Below are positions 55,741 through 64,000 of a stretch of DNA of 64,000 bases, one piece after another. The stretch is from Takakia lepidozioides (Eukaryota; Streptophyta; Takakiopsida; Takakiales; Takakiaceae), in assembly GCA_030704615.1 (NCBI GenBank), contig CM060734.1:12774001-12838000 (forward strand), read 5' to 3'. The notes under the pieces were generated by a model. The model made no database searches. It was not told the origin of the DNA and worked only from the letters and a program-made list of their open reading frames with translations. Numbering within the stretch: the first letter of the stretch is position 1; every line of letters begins with the position of its first letter. The position numbers and the translations under genes are program-made.

Positions 55741-57340
55741 TCTCACGATGGACAGGTAGTTCTTGGACAGCTTTGTCTCCAAACATTGAGTGGATGCTAA
55801 CCAAGGTGAGATTGAAGATTGGATGCAGTCCGACACACCAACAAGTATTTGATGCCATTGTGTTTGTAAATGACCATGGATTTGTGTACAAAGAACTCAA
55901 AGTAGAAAATAAATCGTGGTATATTCGTGGAGTTGATGGATTGCTTGCTAATCGTTTCATCAGACACGTATTAGGTTTCATGTCAAAGCTGGTTGTATTG
56001 ATTGTTCCTCCAGAAACAATTTGATGATTTGATTTGATGATTTGAGATTGCGAGGGTTGCAAACGTCATTTGCAGCCAGAAGAACACCGACAATTTGTAG
56101 GGCAATGTCCGAGCAGCGAAGATGCAGAATGTGAAGCATTGTGAGCGATGACGAGTTTTCAATGCTTGCATTAGAACCCGCAATCATTTTATTACTGTTT
56201 AAACGAATTCCAAAATTTGAAGTATACTCGGCCCGATTGCCGTTGTTATCTAGATGCTCGTGCTCTGGAGACTGCCCTAAAATAGATTACAACTTCAGAG
56301 ATCGCATCCCTACCAGACGGGCAACGTCCATCACAACCTCTACAAGACCTCCAATTATGGAAACCCCAAAAGTGAGCACTCTGGAAGAAATTAAAGCGAA
56401 AGTGCACCAGTCGAGAACTTATACCACCAAAACAGTTTTTAGTTTAACTCCTCAACCAATGCTAAGGAAGAAGGATGAAGAAGAAGAAGTTATATATTCT
56501 CAATTTCTTTGTTCTCTACCCTTCCACATTTCTTACATGTATGCAACGGGCAGCACAACGTGTCTACACCTCGATTAATGCGCTCTGCTAGTGCTGTTCG
56601 TTTAGATGCTGGAGTCAGCTTCTTGGCCAAGCATTTAGATGATAGAAGCGCCTACAGAAAGCAACACTGGTGGATGATTTGAAGGGTTTCCTGCCTTCGA
56701 TGTGGGCAGCCATCGTTCAAAGCTTATCTGTACACACAGTTGCATTTCACTTCTCAGTGCTACGACAACTCTACCCAGTTGGCATGAAGGTGCTATCTCT
56801 ATTTTCGGGCATTGGGGGATACTAGAGATAGCCCTCCACATATTAGTGCTTGACGAGGCCAAAGAGGATACAGATTAGATATAGGGAATCTGTCCGTACG
56901 TGACGTGGCGTGGACACGTCGGACGTTACATCGAGACGTGCGTCACGTCTGGATGTCACGTGTTGTTGGTGGAGGATTTGAACGTCCAGACGTGACGTCC
57001 AAATGTAATGACCGCAATTATTGGCTGTCATGACGTAGCCTCCCTGGGACGGAGATATTTATTCAACTTTGTTATGAAGTACAATGGGTTCAATTTCATT
57101 GTTGGGGGCAATCCTTGTAATAATCTGTTCGGAAACAACCAACAATAGCCCATCGAGCCGACACCTATTGTCCAAAGATGATGAGGAGTGGGCACAATTG
57201 GACAATGCACACCCCCGAGGGAGCCATACAGACAGGCCAGACGAGGACTATGTCATGGAAGTCCTGATCCATTCAATTAACATTGTACCATTCTACCAAG
57301 TTGTCATTCCGGACGTGACGTGGCGTGACGTGAGATCGCT
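55741..57340 (+). other. Unrecognised frames, no gene called
   Basis: A 104-residue plus frame (55710-56024, with FDAIVFVNDHGFVYKELK) and a 145-residue plus frame (56141-56578, with TLEEIKAKVHQSRTYTTK) are the longest. Neither is recognised, and each begins inside or beside repeat DNA. At 56890-57010 the words GTGACGTGG, ACGTCTGGA and CGTGACGTC recur, and the theme returns at 57310. Confidence 0.25.
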
Positions 57341-57920
57341 CTCTTTCTTTTTATAAAAAGAAAATAAAGTGACCGCCCATTGACGGTCGCTATTTTTTTT
57401 TAATAATACAAAGTATTTTTAATGTCATATTGCTCGTTTTTAAAAATATATATATAAAGTGATCGCCATATCTGCAGTCGCGTCATATTGTTTTAAAAAA
57501 AATAAAGCGACCACCCATTGACAGTCGCCAATTTTTTTGAATTTCAAAAATATTAAGCAACCGGCAGCTTGTATTTTTAATGTCATATTGCTCGTTTTTT
57601 ATTTTTTTAAATATGAAATGACCGCCATATTTGCGGTCGCGCGTCATATTTTTTTTAAAAGAAAATAAGCGACTGCCCATTGGTGGTCGCTGCTTTCTGT
57701 TATTCAAAAAAATGAAGGGGGTGCCAATTGGCAGTCGATTTTATTTTTTTTTTGGAAAAAAACGCGACCGCCACATTGGCGGTCACTTGTTTTTTATTTT
57801 TAAAAATATAAAACGACCGCCATATTTGCGGCGTCGTCATATTATTAATAATAAAAAATAAAGCGACGCCACCTGGTGGTCGATGCTTTTTGTTAGTTTA
57901 AGAAATGAAGCGACCGCCAC
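57341..57920. repeat. Array of GCGACCGCC...GGCGGTCGC palindromes, 50-70 bp spacing
   Basis: About ten imperfect palindromes (for example GCGACCGCCACATTGGCGGT at 57766, GACCGCCATATTTGCGGTCG at 57619, GACCACCCATTGACAGTCGC near 57506) alternate with AT-rich spacers such as TTTTTTTAAAAATATAAA. Single diverged units occur near 5673-5750 and 270. Non-coding. Confidence 0.85.
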
Positions 57921-58200
57921 TTGATTTTGTACCTAGGCTCTTGGAATATATAATACGAGAACAATCATAGTGTAGACTTTGTCGTTGAGCACATACTATA
58001 CAGTCATCTTATATTCCAGAAAGAACCAAGTAATTTTTTTTAATGAATTTATTAAGTATAACGGATCAAATCATTGTCCGAGGAAAGCCCACTTTGGTAT
58101 TTTTCACAAATTTTGTGTTTTTTCAAATTTCCAGCGGTGTGAAGAGTTGAAAAAAACCCTTGAAAACAAACAACCTTGCTTCATATATTAAAAAAACCAA
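57921..58200. other. Dispersed-repeat fragment
   Basis: AGGAAAGCCCACTTTGGTAT and TTTTTCACAAATTTTG near 58080-58110 match the repeat at 61735-61790. No gene seen. Confidence 0.5.
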
Positions 58201-58219
58201 TTATTTCCAGAGCATCGCA

Positions 58220-58770
58220 TGCAAGGACTTGGCCAAACTGACAATCCTTGGGTCGCACTGCGACGCCCGAGGCGTCGTTTTCAAAGCGACGGAAGCAGCG
58301 ACGCTTTTGCCCCCAAGACTGATGCTGCGACGCCTGATATGGACTTAGCCAAAATGGTAGTCGCAGGGATCGCACTGCGACGCTCGAGGCGTCGTTCCCA
58401 TTGCGACGCCGCTAGTGTCGCTGTATAACAACAACGTTTTTTCCCCAAGACTGACCGTGCGACGCCCCAGGCGTCGCAGATATGGACTTCGCCAAAATGA
58501 CAGTCTCGGGGTTGCGAGCATCGCAAAATGTGCGACGGCAGAGGTGTCACTATATAACTGCGACGTTTTTGCCCTCCAAGACTAAACCTGCTACGCTCAG
58601 GGCATCGCAGTTAGGGACTTGGCCAAATTGGCTGTCCCTCTGCCGCCATGCGACGCGTCAGGCGTCGCAAGAATCCGCTGCGACGCTCCCGACGTCGCAA
58701 AAACCGTCGCGGCGGTGGCGTCGCACGAGAAATGGGGTGCGGGGGATTGGGCGTCGCTAACCCCCCCTTT
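58220..58770. repeat. Array of GCGACGCC..AGGCGTCGC palindromes
   Basis: Palindromes with a shared core occur near 58259, 58376, 58402, 58459 (GCGACGCCCCAGGCGTCGC), 58530, 58590, 58651 (GCGACGCGTCAGGCGTCGC) and 58680. Spacers repeat the phrase GGACTT(A/G/C)GCCAAA(A/T)TG. The spacing is roughly 58-70 bases in the middle. Non-coding; CpG-rich. Confidence 0.85.
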
Positions 58771-58821
58771 TTGCAGTAGTGCTAGGAGATTGGGATCTTC
58801 AAACCTGGACCTTGGTTAGCC

Positions 58822-59031
58822 ATGGGCTACAGGTTCAGCAAGCAAGCATCACTTGCCTCTTTCTCACCATATTTCCTTCTCTTTGGCCGAGAGCCGGATT
58901 TGCCTGCAGCCATTCGTAGGGACATTGCTCAAGTTCTTAACCTTGACGATCCGGACGTGTGGGTACGTGCAGAATTGTTCAAGAAAATCATGCCTATGGC
59001 TTTTGAAAACCTTGTCATTGCATCAGGTTGA
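58822..59031 (+). pseudogene. Retroelement integrase C-terminal fragment
   Basis: MGYRFSKQASLASFSPYFLL then FGREPDLPA matches the integrase tail of Ty3/gypsy elements (compare YN.T.H.STG.SPF.L.YGR.P). It belongs to a different family from the chromovirus at 16-26 kb. No other retroelement domain is near; it fuses at about 59031 to the GP210 fragment. Confidence 0.7.
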
Positions 59032-59033
59032 AG

Positions 59034-60304
59034 TAGAAGTCTCCGTTCCATCTGCAATAAATACAATGCCTGGGCTGCCTGTCGAATTGGAAGTTGGTTC
59101 TTATCTTCCTGCAGCTGTCAGTCTGTGGGATCCTATGGGTGAGTCGACCTGTCTGGCGAATTACTAAAGCTTCTTGGGTTGGCCACATGATGATGTCCTT
59201 TAATCCCTATTATTCTGTTACTAATATGTAAGCCACTGCAAAAGGAATAGGATGCAGATCCTGAGCGTTGGGAAGACTTTTCTAGATTAATCCCTTGCTT
59301 GGAAAGCTCATCAAGGAACATAGGGAAGGAAGGATGAGCATTATACATTCCATTCATGGTGGAGTATTGATGGTCTTGCTCTGCAGGTCTAGAGTACGTA
59401 CTCGCAATGTGATGCTTTTTGTCCATTCATCTCTTGGAGCATTTTTGGAGCTGATGGTGTGTTCTCAGTTGTAAGCAACTCCAGCAGCTGCATGTCATTA
59501 CTTCAAACTATTTCAGAGGATCCCAAATCCCGCAGTCTGATCCCTGCACAGGAAAAGGCACTACAAGTCAATCACCCACGTGCATGTTCATGGACTTGGA
59601 TCTATGCGGTCCAACCAGGACGAGCAACTGTTACAACCTCTTTAAATTTGCCAGATTTGCTACATGACCAAGCAGTGGCAGCAGTTGAACCTCGCTATTT
59701 GGAAGTTGCTTGGACAATTGCAGCCTTTGCCCCACTTATGCTAGAGCAAGCAGGTGATGGAAATGCACACGGGGGTTATGCGCACAATGTAGCTGCTGGC
59801 ACTGCAGGGGTTTCTGGTAGCACACTTTGAACTGAAGGGGAACCACTGAGAGAGCTACTGCTGGTACTGAGAAGCACCATGACAGTGATTTTACGAGGGG
59901 GTCCCGAGCGTTGGCGGCAAGGTACTATTGAGTTTGTGGAGGCATGCCAGGTGATTCCTGGCGAGGGAGCTAGGAATGGCCCTGACGGTGTCGCAGTACT
60001 TCATTCCATGGAAGACATGGGCCGTATCTACTCCATAGTGTGCAAGGCCTAAGGCAACTATGTAGGTATGTGTCTATCTTGACTCTGTTTCTTCTATGTG
60101 GAGTCCATCTCCTGGATTGCATCTCTTCCTTCAAGATAAGAAATTTCATCTTCCTTCATATTTGTATGGTTGTTGATACAGACCGTCGTATTCCGCCGCG
60201 GCAATCTTGTGGGCGAGGACCACCCAACAAGGACTGTTGCAACTGTTTCACTGTCAGTTGTCTGTGATGTTCCCTCTGAAGTTGTTCTTCTCATCGATGA
60301 ACCT
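59034..60304 (+). pseudogene. GP210: Nuclear pore membrane glycoprotein GP210 fragment
   Basis: Three exon blocks with splice sites: ~59034-59138 (MPGLPVELEVGSYLPAAVSL, donor GGTGAGT), 59469-60066 (acceptor TTCTCAG, donor GTATGTG) and 60183-60304 (acceptor GATACAG). The middle exon has CSWTWIYAVQPGRATVTTSL, LEQAGDGNAHGGYAHNVA, VILRGGPERW and IEFVEACQVIPGEGA. The last has VVFRRGNLVGEDHP and CDVPSEVVLLIDEP. These match, from memory of the family, the luminal part of plant GP210/NUP210. TGA after GSTL (59828) and TAA after IVCKA (60049) interrupt the frame, and the N- and C-terminal regions are absent. Introns are kept, so it is a segmental duplicate, not a retrocopy. Confidence 0.7.
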
Positions 60305-60439
60305 GGTTGGTACATACTGTCTTTTGCAGAAGGTTTCTTAAGCTGTAACATATGGGTTTCAACTTACCCATCTGCAACAGTACCTAACCTATTAGATCTT
60401 CTATCAATCAATGAGGAAGGGTCAAACTGGGCCCAGTAA

Positions 60440-61090
60440 AACTCCACTTTCTCTCAATCAATAATGGATCTGATGTTTACCAACTCTAACAATCCCAAAA
60501 GTATCATTTTGAGCATTTTTGAGGCAGACACATCCCAACACCCCTGTTTATCCTACAAAAATAAATTGCATAGCACCATCCAGTCATGAACAGTAACACC
60601 TTGAAACCAATACTACATAGAAAGGTTGCAAGGAGCTACACACATCTTTTGAACTTGTTGAAGGCTAGCACTAGCAATTGTTTGGAATGTAGCCCTTCAT
60701 TCCCCTGCTACATATATTTTAACAAGCTTGCTGATGAAGTGCAGTACATGTGAAGGTGGGTTCCCATACCGTTAACTATGGGGACTTGATAATCTGTGGC
60801 ACTGCCCCAAATCATGCCATGATTTTGTAGTTGAAGACCCATGAATTTTTTCTCTGCCACAGCTACTCGCAAATGGTAGAGAGGCAAGGCAAGGAAAAGC
60901 CTAGTAATACAAATTGATACTGGAGGGTGTAGGGGCATATTTTTGTAACGCATACCCTCATGTAGTATAGGCAAAAAGCATCTCTGTAGCAGCATTCAAT
61001 CCAATTTAGTGGACCCCTAATGCCCTCCTAGGTGCATTTGATATGAAATATACTAGGGTAGCCTGTGTCATCGGCCCATGTGTGAAGAAT
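60440..61090. other. No supported gene
   Basis: Short frames only (for example 60708-60995 minus). Nothing is recognised. Confidence 0.4.
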
Positions 61091-61099
61091 TGAAATCTA

Positions 61100-61930
61100 A
61101 GACCAAGTGCAATCTCCTATGTATCCAAGTGCGTCTCCTATGTTAAGGGCCATCCAATCCCAAGTGCAATCTCCTATGTATCCAAGTGGGTCTCCCATGA
61201 GGTACAAGTGCGACCTCCAATGTCATTCCAACACTTAATTTTGTAAATTAGTTGAATTTTTAGTGATCAAAATTGTTCACATTTCTGTAATTCTCAACCC
61301 GTAGGGCCAAATTTTGTGAAACCAAGTTGGTGCACCCCTACTCAGGGCTTTCCAACATTACCAAAATCGTGGCCTCTATCTAAGCCAAAGTGCAACCTCC
61401 AAGTGTCCTTCCAACTTTTAAAAAAACAAAACAAAAGTGAACAGGGGACAAAGGCCCTGGATGATGTCCTTCCAACACTTGATTTTATAATTTAGTTGAT
61501 TTTTTCAGCGACCAAATTGTTTATAATTCCACAAGTCCCTGCGCGTAGGTCCAAATTTTGTGAAACCAAGTCGATGCACCCCTACTCATCAAGGGCTTTC
61601 CAACGGTACTAAAATCGTGGCCACAAGCCCCGCGGTTTGGGAGATCTCAACAACACTACAAACAACAGTGTGAACGCCAATATTTAAAAAAAGCCCAATT
61701 TACATTTATGTCCACGTACACAACAGACAAATGAAGGGCCAATCATTGTTCCAGGAAAGCCCACTTTACTATTTTTCACGAATTTCCAGCGACCAAAAGT
61801 ACTTGAAATTCGACATCTCCCACACCGCGGGTCCAAACATTATGAGACCAAGTCGGTGCACCCCTCCTCATCGAGGGCTTTCCAATGATACCAAGCACCA
61901 GGGCTGGGCCCGCGGTTTGGGAGATCTCAA
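61100..61930. repeat. Diverged tandem repeats (~250-280 bp)
   Basis: The phrase GG(T/C)CCAAA.TT(T/A)TG.GA.ACCAAGT followed by GTGCACCCCT.CTCA and GGGCTTTCCAA recurs at about 61304, 61551 and 61829. A shorter CAAGTGCAATCTCCTATGTA repeat is at 61109 and 61159. Non-coding. Confidence 0.75.
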
Positions 61931-62634
61931 CGCTACAAAAACAAACAAACAAATTACCTTGCTTCATATATTGATCCTCACATACAAAATTTCCTTTGAT
62001 TTTTCGTTTTTTCTCCCGCTTTTCTCTTCCTAGCTCAACCCTTAAGTTATTATGGAACCCGTTTTGGGTTTCATTACACATGCCAAATGAATGTTACTTC
62101 TACAGATGTAAATATTTTTACTTCGTTTTTTCAGCAATATTAGAGCTGACGACATGGCAGATCAGCTCCAATTGGCAGCATACCATTCGTGAAAAATCTG
62201 ACATGTCCACAAATTCCAAAAAGCAAGAGTAAACAAATTCATTTGCATCGATGGGACCACACAGAGTTGACTGCTGCGTGGCCGGCACGTGATTGGGCCA
62301 CATGCCGGCCAGAATATCATAAGGTCATTGCCGGCAGTAGACGGACATCCCTATGACATGATGGCCACCCGCTGGCAGCCATGCCACGCGGCCCCCCAAA
62401 AACACGGGTGGGCGTATAGGATCCATTTCATTGGCTTTCCACTTCATCTTATTCTGTCTGACACCGAGATTCGTTGGGGTGACCTGTGAGCACTTATTGG
62501 TATTGATGACGTGACCCGCATACACTTCATAGCTTGATGAGTAGGACAGCAGATCCCGCCACTAGGGGGTCAAATTTTGCAATTTCTATCCTTGGATGTT
62601 GGCCCAATTTGGCTCGGGGCTTTTGTAGGGGAAC
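61931..62634. other. No supported gene
   Basis: Frames such as 61996-62232 plus and 62289-62489 plus are short and unrecognised. Confidence 0.4.
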
Positions 62635-63050
62635 AGTGTTTATTGGCTCCTCCCTCAAGAGGAGACCACGCATCAGTTTTGAAAAAGTGGGATGATCCTG
62701 ATATACCTACACCCGATCTTACCTACAAGGATATAACACCCTCGGATAAGCCCTATGTTGTAGATAAACCTACCCTAGTTAGCAATGAATGTTAATATGG
62801 AGGAGCTCCATAAACATGTAGTTAATGAGGTGTGTATCAGATGACTTTTATTGGCTCCTCCCTCAAGAGGAGACCACGCATCAGTTTTGAAAAAGTGGGA
62901 TGATCCTGATATACCTACACCCGATCATACCTACAACAAGGGTATAACACCCTCGGATAAGCCCTATGTTGTAGATAAACCTGCCCTAGTTAGCAATGAA
63001 TGTTAATATGGAGGAGCTCCATAAACCTGTAGTTAATGAGGTGTGTATCA
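62635..63050 (+). repeat. 208-bp tandem duplication
   Basis: TATTGGCTCCTCCCTCAAGA at 62641 recurs at 62849, and the units agree closely through AACACCCTCGGATAAGCCCT to GTGTGTATCA. A small AACAAGG insertion near 62935 distinguishes copy 2. A diverged third copy is at 54745-54860. Non-coding. Confidence 0.9.
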
Positions 63051-63280
63051 CATTAATTGCAGTCGAGAGGAAAAGGTGAGGAGGTCGAATCCTTCTAAAA
63101 CAACTTTTTGAACATGTAAACAACTAGGATGAGAAAGGAACAGCCTAAACAACTAGGATGAAAAAAGAAATGCACAGTAATAGCACATTAATAGTAGTCA
63201 AGATCATTCAATATGATGCAGAAGAGTTTATATATGCATATATATATATATTGTTATGTCTCAATATTGTAAGATAGCAG

Positions 63281-63345
63281 GTGTAGCGTATTGGTAGGGA
63301 AGTGGATTCTTCTGCAAGCGGTGGTGCGTTCAAACCTTTATGCTA
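63281..63345 (+). ncRNA. tRNA-derived SINE-like head 1
   Basis: GTAGCGTATTGGTAGGG (63283 on) resembles a Pol III A box, and GGTGCGTTCAAACC (63323-63336) a B box, at tRNA-like distance. No cloverleaf can be completed, so a SINE head or decayed tRNA is more likely than a tRNA gene. Confidence 0.45.
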
Positions 63346-63587
63346 GAAGAACCGCCTTATTTTTGAATAGGTTGACAATTTGGATGAATAAATTCACAGC
63401 AAATGAAAAAGGTGGCCACGGAGGGGGATGAAGGGGTGGCCGCGGAGGAGGATGTTAAAAAAAAGGGTGGCAGAAATGCGTTAAAATAGACTGAAAATGT
63501 CTGTTTTTCTGTCAGTTTAGGACTATTAAAAACAAAAATAAAAATAAAACCAGGAAGAAGTTAGAGTCTATATACATCATACACTTT

Positions 63588-63655
63588 GGGTTGTTGGTTA
63601 GATAAACAAGCTTAAAGTTCACAACTATGCGATCTCAGGTTCAAACCACCTTACA
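63588..63655 (+). ncRNA. tRNA-derived SINE-like head 2
   Basis: GGGTTGTTGGTTAGATAAAC resembles an A box and AGGTTCAAACC (63638-63648) a B box, about 40 bases apart. It shares the box arrangement with head 1, 300 bases upstream, but little other sequence. Confidence 0.45.
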
Positions 63656-63691
63656 TTAATTTTTTATGATGTTACATTTCTCATAGCGCTC

Positions 63692-63958
63692 TTAGGTTAT
63701 TTCTTTCATTATCTTTTGTCTCTCTCTTTCCTCCATCAAGGGTTTCCTGTGCGGCGCACTTATGCTCAAGTTTGAAATTGCTTCTGCACATGATGTCACC
63801 ACCGGCCCTGCTTTCAACTCTTCCAGCGGTTTGTCTTCCATGTATTGATGCACATTCAAAGCTCTATCAACTTGCAAGCATCCGCAGGAGCAGCAACCAA
63901 GCAAACGAGCATCCTCTCTCAAGAATATAAAGGTAGGCTGCTGTCTCTCTTCTCTCAC
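63692..63958 (-). CDS. Unrecognised 88-residue frame
   Basis: The frame contains DARLLGCCSCGCLQVDRALN and EELKAGPVVTSCAEAISNLS, with a charged C-terminus (MEERERQKIMKEIT). It might be a terminal exon of a gene continuing beyond the window. No family or splice evidence. Confidence 0.25.
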   Translation of the reverse strand: MREERQQPTFIFLREDARLLGCCSCGCLQVDRALNVHQYMEDKPLEELKAGPVVTSCAEAISNLSISAPHRKPLMEERERQKIMKEIT

Positions 63959-64000
63959 AACTCATTTCATTTCTGGAAGTCTCTCACTCTCACTCGCTCT

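Noticed and set aside
56141-56578. 145-residue plus frame as a gene
   Set aside because: No recognisable domain, start or splice context, and the surrounding DNA is repeat-derived.

Overview
This is a nuclear window from a land plant, most likely a seed-free lineage (fern, lycophyte or bryophyte; I cannot choose between them). The reasons are spliced genes with plant-like GTAAGT donors, a chromodomain Ty3/gypsy family (chromovirus), a LINE, MITE-like hairpins, a tRNA-Ser relic, a fragment of the plant nuclear-pore gene GP210, and very low gene density. No rRNA gene, CRISPR locus or bacterial operon is present.

Layout. 1-13.8 kb is repeat-rich DNA: tandem repeats, a solo LTR with a clean 5-bp target duplication (2052-2789), a second LTR in the opposite orientation (4949-5672), exon-like tandem duplications and a 118-bp hairpin MITE. 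13.8-42.6 kb is dominated by two related, unusually large DNA-transposon-like elements. Element 2 (about 32.9-42.6 kb) has a minus-strand multi-exon gene for a ParB-like domain fused to a beta-class-type amino-methyltransferase, and divergently a plus-strand MULE-like transposase. Element 1 (about 13.8-32.1 kb) is an older homologue, broken by two chromovirus copies (16.06-21.5 kb and 24.3-26.7 kb), with its transposase gene split into two halves in opposite orientations at its two ends. 42.6-46.1 kb holds LINE remnants. 46.2-53.8 kb is a minus-strand host gene of many short coiled-coil exons. 54-64 kb holds MITEs, two palindrome arrays, an integrase fragment, a GP210 pseudogene, tandem repeats and tRNA-derived SINE-like heads.

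Most interesting signal. Each element carries its own family of about 20-bp palindromes. Element 1 has a bidirectional-promoter array of 27 units at an almost exact 53-bp period (28.8-30.2 kb), and single copies of the same palindrome between exons and 3' of its genes. Element 2 has GAATGNCG....CGNCATTC palindromes grouped in two introns, with a higher-order period of about 318 bp (6 x 53). A ParB-domain/DNA-methyltransferase gene beside a transposase and arrays of a private palindrome suggests a transposon that marks or binds its own DNA. The coding and repeat content is read from sequence; the function is inference.

Both transposon copies are damaged: stops and frameshifts in both transposases, and several in the element 1 methyltransferase. 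Element 2's methyltransferase gene is the best preserved, with nine consecutive exon boundaries that can be placed.
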